From Tipula vernalis (lineage: Eukaryota > Arthropoda > Insecta > Diptera > Tipulidae), in contig OY282560.1 in the NCBI GenBank assembly GCA_958295665.1, positions 87,706,311 through 87,770,310 of the forward strand: a stretch of 64,000 bases of DNA, given 5' to 3'. Under the pieces are notes generated by a model. The model did no database searches and had not been told where the DNA came from. It saw only the letters and a list, made by a program, of their open reading frames with translations. The position numbers and the translations under genes are program-made. This document shows, one piece after another, positions 11,760-24,395 of the stretch (the first letter of the stretch is position 1; each line of letters begins with the position of its first letter).

Positions 11760-12360
11760 GTAAAGCTTTTCGTTAATCACCTGGACATTCTTGAATAATT
11801 TCGAATAATCTAGGAAATTGGAGAAATATCGGAATCTCAAAAAATTTACTAAATATATGTGTAACTCTGCAGGTTCCCACAACACAAAGCTAAGCGCAGA
11901 ACATTGCCATACAAAATTCGAATAATTTTGATAATCTCTAAACATTTCGAATAATCCTAGAAATGTCGAAAAACTTAACAAATCTAGAACAAATCACAGA
12001 ACAATCTCGATTAACCTAGAAAAATTCCAATAATCTCTATATTATGTGAATCTCGATTTATCTCGAACAGTTTCAATAATACCGAAAAATCTGTATATTA
12101 AAGAATAATTTCGGAAAGCCTGTAAAAATTTAGGAAACCGACGAAAAATTCTTGTAAATATCGAATTATTTGTGAACTAATTTAACGTTACTAATACCAC
12201 TAAGCAAAATGCTAATAAGCAAGTTAAGTTAGTTCGAATAGAAAATAACTTTGAAAATATCGAATAACTTGACTGTTTGGAAATACCGAATCACCAATTA
12301 AGTTTCGAACATCACATTTTAGTCCAATAAATCCGATACAAGAGGATATGAAACGGGAGA
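11760..12360. repeat. Degenerate tandem repeat of a ~20-28 bp TCGAATAATCTAGAAA-like word
   Basis: Variants recur at irregular spacing across 600 bp: TTTCGAATAATCTAGGAAAT, TTTCGAATAATCCTAGAAAT, ATCTCGATTAACCTAGAAAA and ATTCCAATAATCTCTA. It looks like an old minisatellite decayed by substitution. Confidence 0.6.
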
Positions 12361-12971
12361 ATTTTTCAAAATAAACACCGGGCTTACCAGGTTTACCGGT
12401 AAATTAAGTTTTTATTTACCGTTTAACGGTAATAAAAAAACGAAAATGAAGAGACGAAGAAAATAAGTTTTTTGAAGTTTCAACGTCGGTACATCCACAT
12501 CTAACATAAAACGTTTAATTTGGTGACTATATCGAACAAACGTTTTTGGCTTATATTTTGGCTCCAAAAATGGGACGATTGACTATAGCAATTGTGAAAA
12601 CATGATTCAAAGATCTGCGAAGCCCCAGATCAATTTGTAAAATTTTTTCATGTTAATCGTAGTATTGTTAGCTGCTGTTGAATCAGTACAAGTATCGACA
12701 AAAAATACAAGTTTCTTGTTTTTAGCAGTGCGGGAAACCACCCGGTTTTAAAAAATGAGACGGTACTTTGGTACGGAACAATAAAAAAAAGTGGGACTTG
12801 TACTTACCATATTCACTGCACTAAACTCAACACAACACAACACAACACAAAACTTTAAGCTTAAAAACAAAACAAAATTAAATTTACGAAGAGCACGACA
12901 AAAAACACGTCTATCCTCTTCGAGCGTCAACGACCGACCACCTATTGGTGTTAGTGAAAAACTATGAAGTA
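12361..12971. other. No gene; short (ACAAC)n tract
   Basis: Contains ACCGGTAAA / TTTACCG short inverted words near 12390-12430 and about four ACAAC units at 12828-12850. Nothing coding recognised. Confidence 0.45.
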
Positions 12972-13410
12972 CGTGATGCCACCTTTTGGGATGAATTTTG
13001 GAGCAGATCTGCTACATTTTTTAAAAATATTATAGCAGATTACTACATTTTTGTTTTAAATAGTAGCAGGTAAAGCAATATACACATAATTTGAAAATAA
13101 CGACTTTTTATTATAATCACAAATCCACAAATCATTTCAACGGTATCACAATTCACAATCACAAATTCACAAATGAAAATATTTTCAATAAAATAAAATA
13201 AAATAAATTCTTTAAAATAAAAGTTAATAATGCTATTTTTATAAAAGTTCATATTTTCCTTCTTTAAATTTGTATTTTAAAGCAAATTTGGATAAATTTT
13301 CTTCAGGAACATAAATTTCACTCTCACAAATTTCTTTAAATTATGTTTTCGAAAACATTATATTTTGAATGCTCTTATTTTCGAGCCTATTACTTTTTTT
13401 GTTTTTTATC

Positions 13411-14900
13411 CTATTTAAATAGGATCCATGCCCTTTCTGCAGAAGCGCTACTATTCGGCAGTGAAATAAGAACTAACATGTAATCTGCCAATTCGGCATA
13501 AATGTAATCTCCTAATTGGTTTATGACATTTTTGATTTTCACCCAATTTTGAACGGCGTCGGATGAAATATTAATTTTTGAACAATTTGCTTTATTGCCA
13601 ATTAAAGTACGCCATTGTTCGTTTAATACCTCAATTTTTATATTTTCATTAAGAAAAGGAAAATGGTTCGATCGAAGGCATACTACCGTCCACAATTTTT
13701 TCTATATTGCAGTAACCAAGCATATCCAATTTTTTATCGGTAAGTTGTAACCGTTTGCTTATTTGAATGCACAATTCAATATAAAAAAATATCAAGTTTT
13801 TTTAACGGTTAAAATTTTAAATTTATCTTCTTCAATAAAAGTTTGCTCAAGCTCTTCGAAATTTAGTGAAAAAAACATAGAAGCTAGAGGAAGATGATTA
13901 TTCTCATCATTAATGTCAACTTGAATATTAATTTTATCTGCAACAATAAAATTTTTCAAAATTTCCGTTTAAACGGTTTTAATGGCAGAACTTAAATTAT
14001 GCATTTGAGAACTTTCAAATTGAAAATTCTTATTAAGGTTATTAACAAGCTTTAAAATATATGATTAAAAAATTAAGTATAATTTAAATGAATTATTGCC
14101 CAAAAAATCAGAAATGTCATTAGCATTTCCATCTTTTTCTTTATCCTTTACCTCAAAACAATATAGTATAAAATAGTGTTTTAGCGCTTCCCATTGTTCC
14201 AAAATTCTGGCAACAACTGCTTCAAGGCACAACCACCGTGTCTTACAAATTCTTAATATTTTATGATTTTGTAGATTGAAATCATTTTCTAGGAAGCATC
14301 TATTTTTCTCTAGTTCTATTAAACCAAAAAAATGATCAACAACTTTATTCAAAACTTCATCGAAATAACGAACTATTATAACTAACTGTTTTTTGGTTGT
14401 CAAATCTGTCGTTTCGTCAATTACTATTGAGAAATATCGCTTACGTAAGATTTTTGATATGTTTTCAGCAGCAAATGGCCCGATTATAGTGTTGATGTAA
14501 GCTCTCGCCTTAGTACGGCAGGATTTTAATTGTTGTGCTGGTACAGAATTAGGTGATATTTTGAGTATTAACTTCGGCAATGAATCCATTATAGTGAATG
14601 GTAATTCATGCTGTATAGAATACATCACACTCATCATTTCAACTTGATTTTTTTTTAACACCTTTTCCTCCATAAACGACTCGTCAATTTTTTGAACTTC
14701 ATTCGAAAGCTTTAGTTTTTCTTGATGAATTTTGGAAAACTTCTCATGCCTCAATATGCGCTATGTTGTTCACCATTGTTTTATTACAAAATTAACAATA
14801 TGAGTCGCCATTCAAATTTTTTAGCCAAGGATATTTAATTTGTTACTCATCTTTGTATTTCTGTGAATATTTTTTCTTTTTTGGCAGATTGACGGTTGAA
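13411..14900 (-). pseudogene. hAT transposase, BED finger to dimerisation domain, degenerate
   Basis: Near 14850-14720, split over frames, a BED-like finger is seen (YPWLK, then CxFC and two spaced His residues). The main frame 14754-14065 gives QLKSCRTKARAYIN, then YFSIVIDETTDLTTKKQL (first catalytic Asp region) and ICKTRWLCLEAVVAR. Between DHFFGLIELEK and NRCFLE the family normally has over 100 more residues, so an internal deletion is likely. The C-terminus at 13695-13411 ends NSSASAERAWILFK, the hAT dimerisation signature with the Glu. Frames are disrupted between 13700 and 14060. Not functional. Confidence 0.8.
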
Positions 14901-15433
14901 TTACTCAAACATTCATCATCTTGATCATTTCCGTGATTTGGTGAATCGGTTGATGTAATGGCTGCTGTGAATGTTGATGGCCCCGGATCCCTTAGCGTAT
15001 CCCTTAAATGCAATTAAACAACACAGCGTTCAAAATAAAATATGAACATCATTTTCAACAGAAAGAAATTGTATGGTCAACTCACCGTATTTTTTCTATT
15101 GATTGAAAAGACCTTTGCATTATAACATTTATCGATTATTAATTATTATTATTATAAAAATACTAAACAAATCAATTATAATTACACCAGAATTATACAT
15201 AAGCACAGTACTAGAGAAAATAGTTAGAAAATAATTTCAAATTAAATTTTAGTTTGACACAGAATGACAGAAACAATGTATGTGTGAATATAGGGGAATC
15301 CCCTACCCCTAAGGCGATAGAGAAAAAACAATAAAGGCGCTCGCATGATTGCGGCTCGGTAAAAATATTTCAACTCTTTTACATAGAAATAATTTTACGG
15401 GGATTTTTTTTTTTTACTTTTCTTTAGTTCTTA

Positions 15434-15785
15434 GGCCCGCTGCACATTTCAGCTAACCTAAGCTATGCGATGTGGGCTATGTGTGTAGCTTTCGGTTGTA
15501 AATAAAGAGATTTAATGGAACGTTGCACACTTGAGCTAAACTATCTTAGCTCAAGTTGTCTTCGCCTTGCTATGCCAGCTAACATCGCTCACATATACAC
15601 TGATGTTGTTTTATATTTTATTATTAACTCGTAGGCTACTTAGCTATACTAGGTATCGTGTCATAAATCATAATAAATGACCGTTGTAACTAGCGGAAAT
15701 GTGCAACATAGTGAGCTAAGCGCTCTAAACTATGCTAATATGAACTACGTTTCTTGGTTAGCTTAGCTGAAATATACAACGGGCC
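15434..15785. mobile_element. PIF/Harbinger-type MITE nested in the hAT element
   Basis: Ends are GGCCCGCTGCACATTTCAGC and, inverted, GGCCCGTTGTATATTTCAGC; each is flanked by TTA (15431-15433 and 15786-15788). A 3 bp TTA/TAA duplication and GGCCCGTTG-like ends are characteristic of PIF/Harbinger. 352 bp, non-coding, with internal AGCTAAG-type repeats. Confidence 0.9.
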
Positions 15786-15963
15786 TTATTGGTTGAAAGC
15801 GTATTATTTTGTGTCACCCAAATTTGAGCTGCACACATGCGACCGCCTTAAACATTAAACAAAAATTTTGGAAAATGTAATAGAAACTAAAAAGCACCTA
15901 CATAAAATTTTAGGACTAAAAATGTAGTAGATCTGCTACATTTGTAGTAAGGTGGCATCACTG

Positions 15964-16770
15964 ATTTAGTAAAATTCTTTTTATAATTTTTTTCATTCAT
16001 TAATACTGAAAGTACATTGGTATTGGTATATTTTGTTCAGACGAGTATGTATTTATAGAATTTCTTTTAATGCCTCCTAGATAATTACAAAATGTTAAAT
16101 TGAAAACAATTGCTTGCCCCAACCGAGCAATCTAACAAAATTTGCGCGTGAGGCGTGTTATGTCAAACGTTATTTTTTGTTTTGTTTCCTCTCGCTTTTT
16201 ATTTTTTATTATTAATTTCCATAGTCGTACTTAAAAATAAAACCTTTTTTTTTGGGTAGTTAAATGAAGTTAGGTATTTTCAAATACAAGATAATTTATT
16301 TGACAGAGTTCAGAAATAATTACTTTGGTGTTTTCCTAAATGTTATGTATGCATCTTTAAGAGGAATAAAACGAAGTTAAGATGCATTACAAATATTTTA
16401 TTTTATTTAGGTAATAAATTTAACAATTTTATTTAAAATATTATTTCAGTTCAAATATTAATAGACATTTTCAAATAAAGTAGATTTACATTTTAAAATG
16501 TGTTTAAAAATTGTTTCGCCTATTTTTAGCACTACATCCTATTTGACTCTAACTACATTTTTTGAAAGATGATAAGGCGGTTCAACTTGTTTCTTAAGCT
16601 AAGAGATTTTTTCGTATTGTTACAAATATAAAAAATCGAATAACCAAATATTTCTTAATAACGCATTTTATAAGTAAATTATAATGGTCATGATATGGTA
16701 ACTCGTGTAAGCGATTTCGATTTAACAATTTTGATTGTACATAAATTACACTTTTTGTAAAAACAGATTT
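15964..16770. other. No recognisable gene
   Basis: AT-rich spacer between the hAT element and the P-type relic; it may include the 3' end of the P element, but no inverted repeat was found. Confidence 0.45.
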
Positions 16771-16772
16771 TC

Positions 16773-19140
16773 TTAGTGACGAATTTCCTTTTCAGTAATG
16801 TTATAAATTAGCACGATATGTTTACTAGGAATCTTAAGATCCCTTCTGTTTTTATATTCTACAAGTGAATTAGTTGAATGGGTACCTTCGAGATTCATAA
16901 GGCACTCAGAGCAGTGAAGCGATTTCTTTAACCTAAAAAATATGAAGCCGGTTATATATTCCACAACGTTTTCGACATACTCAGCACTCTCTCTTTCAAC
17001 ATAATTCTTCCTTGTTGGAAAGAAAAGCAGTTTCATGTCTTGTCAGATTATTTTCGATGTTAGAAAACTCACTGCTAGGTTGAAGCAAGAGAAATCTCTT
17101 AGTAGTTAAATTTATAGCACTTTTATAGCTTAACTAACCACCACCTTTGTTAGTTCCTCTATGTTTGCTGCACAAATAGAGGTTGCTTAAATCCTCTTTG
17201 AGCTAAATTTTTAGAATTAAAAATGTCAAATATATTATTAATTAGTTTAATAAATCGGACCGTTCCTAAGCATCCCTGAAATTGTGGTAGTTTGAGTTGG
17301 TTCACACAAAACTCTAAAGCATCCGTAACGGAATTGCTAAGAGATTGAGTGGCGAGCCAACCGTAATTTATTCCCCAAATGTAGTGGCTCGGTTTCTTGT
17401 AGCTTCAACAAATTTTCTAAATAATACCAAGAAATTTCTTCACTATTTTGTAGCGAATTAATTTAAGCATATGGAATGAGTTGAACAATTTAACCAAATT
17501 TTCAGTGACAGAATCAATGTTGAAGACAATTTGGGATCTAGACTTTCTAAATCCGTATCTTTTCTTAAAATTGTTTTACATCCTAAAAGATTTGCAACTA
17601 AAAAGTTTACAGGACAACCATCAAATGTTACCCCAATTATTTTAACCCCCGTAGCGTAAAGATTGTGAAGGCCCAGAGACAGTAAATTATGCTTTTATTC
17701 GCTATGTATTGATTCACTCATGCAATGAGTTTATTACATTCATTTATCCCTACAATTATTCGAAATGCAATTCATTTCGACTGAAAATATAATTGTATTT
17801 GAATAGCCTTTTTACAGCTCAGTAGTGACAACTATGGAGCATATTTTGACTTGCTCTATGGTTTGAATCCATACTTTAAATAAATACATTCCACATATGT
17901 ATTAGTACGCACATTCGCTACTTTGTACAGAATATCTTGGACATCTTCGTACAACAGCAAATCAGCAATTTTTGCTTTGATTGTACCATTTACGTTTTAT
18001 CATGTTGTTTCTAGTATAGACACACAATTTATATAACACACTCACTATCGTTCTATTCCTCGCAAGTGATACATCGTTCAGAAAATTATAATAAAAATTA
18101 AATTACAAAAACCCAAAAATTATCCGTGGCGCATAATATAATTTATTTCGCGAATATTAATACGCAAATATTTTCGTTGCTATTAAAATTAATTAACGTA
18201 GTAAAACAGTGATAACGGGGTGATGAATTTTTATCGTGTAAATCATTGTTCAGTGTGTTTTATATACTACTCAAATATACATGGTGGCCGCATACAAACT
18301 GTGAATTGCGCGGCCACACAATACAATTGGAAATCTGGTGCGTTTTAGTTGTGATTAAAGTTTTTTTGGGGTATTAATCCCAACCTATACAACGGAGCAA
18401 CCATAGCTATTTAAAGACACTATAGGGAAATATCCTAGGGGTAATTTACATTTTTTTGTTGATCTCTACAGCCATAAACACAAGAATCTGTGTAGTTATC
18501 TCCTCACTTTCATCATTATCCCCCAAGTCTATACAGTCTACCGATTGTTTACCGTCCCATTCCAAATACCACATTGCAAAAGACATGTAGATTATTTATC
18601 TGATCCCTGTCTACAAGTAGTCGCATCGTATGGAAAGATTGCTCTGTAAATCCAGTCTTTCCTTCAACACATTTATACCATTTTCCAATTGTTTTGGGAT
18701 GAGGCAACAAATCACTAAAGATTTTTCGAAAGTGCGAATAAAAATGCGTTTGGGGAATAAAAATTGAGGTTCAAGTGGATTTTCGGTGACGATAATCCCT
18801 TCGATTTGCAAAGCTGTCTTTTTAAAAAAAAATTTTTATGGGCTCTAACATCGACAGCAGATTTATAAGTTGCTCTTCTTGTAAGAGATTTTGGCTTCGA
18901 TGATCTTGTAGTACTGTTTTCAAACTATCTATTTTCCCATTACGGCGAGAAATTTTTTGTTCCAAGCTATGATGCCCTTTCTTAAGTTTCCTGTTTGATT
19001 TTAACAAGTTTAGTTTCATTTTTCGGCGCATCTTTTTTTTTCGGTGACCTTTATCCACTGTTTTTCCGTATCCACGCAATATCGGCTAATTTTTCACATA
19101 AAATAACGGCTAATTTGTCTTCTGAACCCGTATCAAAGGA
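16773..19140 (-). pseudogene. P-element / THAP9-like transposase relic
   Basis: Minus strand, reading downward. 19079-18822 is a Lys/Glu-rich coiled coil, as follows the THAP domain in P transposases. 18811-18611 gives FPKRIFIRTFEKSL (family FYSPKAYxFIRxxF). 18600-18400 gives LEWDGKQSVDCIDLG, then LVFMAVEINK and LPLGYFPIV. 17700-17480 gives IIGVTFDGCPVNFLVANLLGC. 17340-17230 gives LSNSVTDALEF and GTVRFIKLINN. 17036-16773 gives VEYITGFIFFRLKK and DLKIPSKHIV at the C-terminus. The order matches THAP9/P throughout, and the EWDG and TFDG acidic residues are present. Frames are broken many times, about 700 bp of foreign DNA interrupts it (17700-18385), and the THAP finger is absent, where the Tc1 element begins. 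Confidence 0.8.
17700..18385. other. ~690 bp insertion inside the P-type relic
   Basis: P-type similarity stops at LPLGYFPIVSLN (near 18390) and resumes at LHNLYATGVK (near 17690). The interval contains a 42-codon minus-strand run, NGTIKAKIADLLLYEDVQ..., ending in a stop near 17862, which I do not recognise. The rest is AT-rich DNA with a GTGGCCGC / GCGGCCAC inverted pair near 18287-18319. No terminal repeats identified. Confidence 0.5.
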
Positions 19141-19152
19141 ATGCTGACATAC

Positions 19153-20672
19153 TTTAAATTTTGACCTAATTCTTCATTTGGTTGTTCTTTTGTAATAATT
19201 TTTTATTTTTTTTATTCCTTTTCTCTTATTGTATGCTGGATGATACATAGAGGGAAAACGAAAAATTCAAATTTCTTATTTTGCGAATATTTAAAGATGA
19301 GCACTTGATTATAACCATCTGTAAAAATAGTAAAAATAGTTAATGAAACGATTGATTAATTTTTTTTTATTGTTAATAATGTGTAGGTCCTTTATTATTG
19401 AGTACAACTTCTAAACTCTATTTGGTAAGGAATTAAACAAATTTTGTACATAATTTAATGGGATTTGCTTGAAAGCATCTCTGTTTTCAAATTGCCTTCC
19501 TACTGCATACATTTTACGCGATAACCATCCCCACAAACTCTCAATTATGTTGAGGTCTGGAGATGGAGCTGGCCAGTCCAGAAAGTATACGTTGTTCTGG
19601 GCAAACCATTGTTTAACACGTCCTGCTCTATGCATAGGTGCGTTATCTTGTTAAAGAATCCATCGTTGGCCATCGAACATTTCTTGGAAATTAATTTTCT
19701 GTATTTCTAATACTTCGATGTAATCCGTTGAGGTCTGCCGACCTTCAAGAACAACCAAATCGATTGCGACATGAAAAGAAATTGCAGCCCTTACATTGAC
19801 GGCACTACCAGCGGATTGACGACGAGACAGAAACCTCTCAAATTTCCTCAAATCATGGAAGTAATACTGAAACCCATCAGGTCCATCTAAGTTGAATTTT
19901 TTTTCATCAGAAAATATCACCTGATGCCATTCCTTTTTCCAATTGAAATGTGCCCGGCAGTACTCTAATCTAGCATGTTTATGACACTGAAGTCATTGTG
20001 GCTTTTTCATAAGTTTCTTGCGTTTAAGATGCGGCTACTCTTTAATTACTCTGCGTATTGTCCAGATACTGGCTGAAGTTCCAACTTTATCCTTGATTGT
20101 GTGAGCGGTGGCGGCAGAATTCGACGCTGCCCGTAAAATTAACGTACTCTCTCGTTCTGTTGTTGCTCTTTATGTGCGCCCTTTACGGTTTTTTCCATAA
20201 TTTTCTGGATCATTTAAATAATTATTGATTGTCACATGGTTTCGACCAATTTTAATCGCTATTTGCCGATTAGAATAATTTCCCTGCTTAAATGTAACAA
20301 TTTTGCCCATTTCTTCTTTTGTCAACGTTTTACCTCGTCCCATTTTTTTAACTCGGAAAAAAATTATTAATAACGCCAAGAAATAAGCCGCAGCAATTAA
20401 AAAAAACTCGATTTAAATAATTATCAAGCGCTTCACCTTTTGAAAGTATAAAACAAACTAATGGTTATAATCAAGTGCCCCTATTTAAATATTCGCAAAA
20501 TATAAAATTTGAATTTACCGTTTTCCTTTGTTTCATTTTAATCTCTTTGTTATCAGCCAGCATACAACAAGAGAAAAGGAATAAAAAAAATTAAAAAATT
20601 TTACAATAGAACAACCAGATGAAGAATTAGGTCAAAATTTAAAGTGGTTATAATCAAATGCTCAGGAGTGTA
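19153..20672 (-). mobile_element. Tc1-like transposon with long inverted repeats
   Basis: The left arm (about 19153-19312) and right arm (about 20455-20660, inverted) are similar over some 160-200 bp. They share TTTAAATTTTGACCTAATTC, TTATTCCTTTTCTCTT and GCGAATATTTAAA. Each arm carries an inner CACTTGATTATAACCA motif, and the right arm has a second outer copy, an IR/DR-like layout. The outermost left end is not clean. Encloses the transposase frame at 19411-20343. It abuts the P-type relic and may have inserted into it. Confidence 0.8.
19411..20343 (-). pseudogene. Tc1 transposase, one reading frame with in-frame stops
   Basis: The minus frame from MGRGKTLTKEEMG (20343) gives a helix-turn-helix region (GNYSNRQIAIKIGRNHVTIN). 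It then gives IFSDEKKFNLDGPDG (first Asp), QDNAPMHRAG (second Asp) and PSPDLNIIESLWGWL (third residue Glu). Second Asp to Glu spacing is 34, so a DD34E Tc1-type triad. About 310 codons with four in-frame stops (near 20170, 20040, 19995 and 19651) and no frameshift that I can see. The decay is therefore mainly by substitution, and the copy is probably younger than most relics here. Confidence 0.85.
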
Positions 20673-20901
20673 TGTTGAGAAATTCGGTTTTTTAAATAAA
20701 CCAGTCTAAACGTTTTGTAAATAATTAAAATAGTTAATTTAGGAAACCGTTTAATAATACAGAATAATAAAAATAAAATTAAATAGTTAAACACGTTAAA
20801 ATTTTTGGATCGTATCTAATAACATCACAGAAAAAAATATTCCCCGTCACTGCATTTTTTTTATGGAAATCAAGAAACAACAACAAAACCATTTTTTATA
20901 T

Positions 20902-21285
20902 TGTTACAGTGACACCTAGGTTATAATAGAATAAGTTACATTAATAGCTCAATGTTTCACAGTACTAAAATGGAATTTTCCATGATAAAAATGTTCTAAA
21001 TGTTTCTCGACTATTCTTACTGGAAAAGTAATGACATTTCTAGAAGTTTGGGTTTTGTATATAAAAAGGCTAACGAAGTCGAATTGGATTATAAGTATTT
21101 GGTAAGCGATAGTATGAAGATTAAAAAGGAATTAAAAAGCTATTTAAAAAGTGTTTTAGTGCGAAATAAAAGTTATAAGTGATCAGTAAAATTGTGCAAA
21201 TATTAAAATAAATTGATTTTGTGAATTATATGTTTATTCACAATCCAGTCATTCGAACCTTGATTAACAAGGCAAAAACGTAACA
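20902..21285 (+). mobile_element. Solo LTR of the Ty3/Gypsy family at 45-51 kb
   Basis: Starts TGTTACAGTGACACCTAGG and ends GGCAAAAACGTAACA. In inverse orientation it matches the LTRs at 45148-45593 and 50705-51209: GGAATTTTCCATGATAAAA, TTTCTAGAAGTTTGG, a TATATAAAA box near 21058, then AATAAATTGATTTTGTGAA. Flanks ATAT and ATAC agree at 3 of 4 positions. No internal sequence follows, so it is an LTR-LTR recombination remnant. Confidence 0.9.
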
Positions 21286-22506
21286 ATACATTTTGATTTT
21301 TACCCTCTCTCTATATATTTTAATACTCTAAGGTATGCCCAAATAATTTGCTTTGTATTGCATTACTACGGCTTGTATAGACACTTACGTTTTTTTTTTG
21401 GTTTAAATACATTTTTGTAGCTGTTTTAATTATAGATTTACCGGATGAAAAAGCTCGCACTGTTGCTCTCAATTAAATACCAAAATAAAACCATATCCCC
21501 CTAACCCGACCTAACACTATATAAATTCTAGTAAATACCTAAATTGTATTCTAAAAAATTTACCTAACTTAAAATTTAAATACCATACCAAACTCCTTAT
21601 CTTATGGGATTTCAATTAGAGAAATTGATTTTATCGAAAAGCATTTATTTTTCCTGTTTTAAATGTTTTTTTTATTATTTTCCTATAATAAACGACCTAC
21701 TCCCATCCTCATCTGAGTCACTACACAACACAAAGCTTGAGAACCCAAACCCGAGAGCACACATTAAAATAAAAACGGAAAAACTAAAATCGATATAAAA
21801 AGTGAAAAAAAAAAGGAATTGTGTTCTATTTAAAATTTATTTACTTTTATTTAATAAAAACCGATTATTTTTATTATTTTGTTGAGACAAATTATGTATT
21901 TATATAAAAACGTCTTTATGGTCGAATAAATAAATTTATTTTCAAGGTAGGGAAAAATTGATAAATGTTTAATGAAAATAGGAAAATTTTATTTCGATAC
22001 GTTAGAAAATTTCCTGTTTGTAACACAAAATAATAATAAGACGACAATTTATTGTATATTTGTATATATGTACATAAAAAATATTTATTTTTATTTATTG
22101 GATTTAAGATGAACGTACTCAATGGAGGGTAAATGAAATAAAATAATTTCGTTCAGAAAACCATATTAAGAGTATTTTAAGATTAGTTATTAAGGTTCAA
22201 TACTTTTTTTTTTTTTAAAAAACTTCTTTAGAAATTCTTAAGAAATTTTTCGTTTCGTTCAAAAAGTTTGTTATAATGTTAAGGGTGAACCGAATATGTA
22301 CAATGTATATATATAAAATTTTGTATGCTCCTATTTCTTTACAACCATGCCCTTAGTTGTTTTTCTCCATTGAATACATAAAAATAAAAAAAAATTTCCG
22401 TAAGGCATAAAGTTGAAGAAAAATCCTTTTCATTCCAATATCTCATCTACACTATGTGAATACAAAAGAGAACAAAAAGATTTGATTGTTTTATAATAAT
22501 ATAACG

Positions 22507-22537
<31 letters not shown>

Positions 22538-24200
22538 TAATGTGTATGATGAGGATGATACTCAATAATAATGTTAAAGTTGAAACTAACCTAATTGAGT
22601 TGATATAATAATATATAAATAGAGTTCGTACGCGATATATAATTCCAAGAGTAGTACTTGGACCGAACGTCTTATTATAAAACATTAGCAAGAAAAATCA
22701 TTATTTGCCGCCATTAAAATATGTATAAATACATAATAGATTTGGAATTGGAGAACACTTGAAATGGAATTGCAAAAAAAAGCCACATTAAACTCGGTTA
22801 TATCAATAATAATATACCATATATACAAAGCTATATACATCTAAGAATTGTTTAATTTATCACTTTATTGGAAACACTTTTCTATTCCTTGGATACATTC
22901 TTGCAGATATAAATCTTGACGTAAATATAACCAAAAGAAAAATCGAATTTTATTTTCCAATTTTTTTTTTATTTATTTCTTGTTTTTCTATCGTTATTGA
23001 TATACAGGCGGTCTACGACTTATACATGTGTGGTAGATAAGTTTCCAACAATTACATGGAAATTGTTTGTATTGATGATTGCCTTATTCTTTTAAGAGCG
23101 GATAAGATACTTACATTTTTCTTAAAATTTCCAATTTATTTCTATTCAATAGAATGATGATCTAGGCAACTGATTTATTTGCGGTGCGATTTATAATTGC
23201 GTAATGTACGCAAATATTAGATTTCATTTTAATGCTTCAATTGTGTTGAAGTAGTTTCAAATATGTGTTTTGGGCGATATTATTTGAGCTTTCAGACTCA
23301 TTTCGAGTCCATTTTCAAATCCGTTTTAACATTTTTTCAATAGAATTTTTGTTTTTGATTGATTCATTGATTGATTTTGAGTGTACGACCAAGCATTAAG
23401 CAGGATCTCCCGGAAATTGAATATGATGCTGGGCCTACCGTACACTCTTTTTTCCATTAAATTGGAAGGATTGGATCAATATTTAGTATTTTAATTCATG
23501 CCTAGGACGATACAATTTTTTAAAAATTACTTTTGTTACTGCTTGCAATTCTTGGCATCCTAAAGTCAATATTAATTAGTTATTAATTTTATATATTTCC
23601 TCCGGCCGTTTTTAATGGCTTAATTAACCGCACTCTGAAATCCCTTTCTCTAATCTCTGAAGCCAATTAATATTATTATCTCTTTATTTGTTATTAAACA
23701 ACTGAATAGTTACACTAAATAAATTATTTATTTAATTATCTAAACAGATATAAATCTAAATTAGGATGTCGGCAAACACAACGCAATATCCACCACCCGC
23801 TTGCTGCTTCAGTCTCCCGACTGTACCTCTTCTGAAAAATTACAATTGTGGTTGCAAAAACTAAATAATAGATCTAAAGGTATTGATTTCTGCCATTCTA
23901 GTCACTGTCACAACTTAGAGCTACAGTTTAGTCTAACCATTAATAATTAATTGACCATTAATAATTAATGTTACCTGTAACCAAAATTAAAATGATAAGA
24001 CACGAAAATAATATCCTTTATTTTTATCAGTTGACATGAAAACTAAATAAAACAATAAAATTTCCAAAATTACTGCCAGAATAATTCCATACCAACAAAA
24101 CCTGAATTGAAACCATTCCAAACGGAGTGAAGACACACGGCATTACTGTTCATTAATTCTAAGTCATACGTATAAAATATTAAAATCCGATCTCGAAATA
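21286..24200. other. ~2.9 kb without a recognisable gene
   Basis: AT-rich with homopolymer runs. ORFs above 60 codons are low-complexity. No terminal repeats, RNA genes or transposase motifs seen. The region has fewer recognisable element scars than its surroundings, so it may be older intergenic DNA or intron. Confidence 0.4.
22505..22536. repeat. (ATA)n microsatellite
   Basis: About ten ATA/TAA trinucleotides, then imperfect GATAATG. It encodes a false poly-Ile frame on the minus strand. Confidence 0.9.
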
Positions 24201-24202
24201 TA

Positions 24203-24395
24203 CAGAGGGTCACAAAATTGAAGGCACAAGCAGTTTTACTTATAGAAATGTTACGTTTACGCCAATTTAAGAAAACACTTATTATAAAAATAAATGCGTA
24301 ACAATTGAAATAAAATCAAATTAAAATTCATTATCTTAATAGTAGTATTTTTAATTCGTTAAAGTGTTGTGCCTTCAATTTTGTGACCTTCCTGG
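24203..24395. mobile_element. 193 bp Tc1/mariner-type MITE
   Basis: The left end CAGAGGGTCACAAAATTG and right end (inverted) CCAGGAAGGTCACAAAATTG both continue into AAGGCACAA. TA dinucleotides flank both sides (24201-24202 and 24396-24397). The interior is AT-rich and non-coding. Confidence 0.85.

Larger units (their letters stand above)
12972..15963 (-). mobile_element. hAT transposon with both ends
   Basis: The left end reads CGTGATGCCACC and the right end, inverted, CAGTGATGCCACC, followed on both sides by GCAGATCTGCTACATTT-type subterminal repeats. Flanking octamers ATGAAGTA and ATTTAGTA agree at 6 of 8 positions, fitting the 8 bp duplication typical of hAT. It contains a decayed transposase at about 13411-14900 (minus) and a nested Harbinger-type MITE at 15434-15785. 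Confidence 0.85.

Noticed and set aside
21000..21182. 60-codon plus-strand ORF
   Set aside because: Lies wholly inside the solo Gypsy LTR, over its TATA box and U5 side.
22491..22691. Minus-strand ORF ending in poly-Ile
   Set aside because: Product of the (ATA)n microsatellite.
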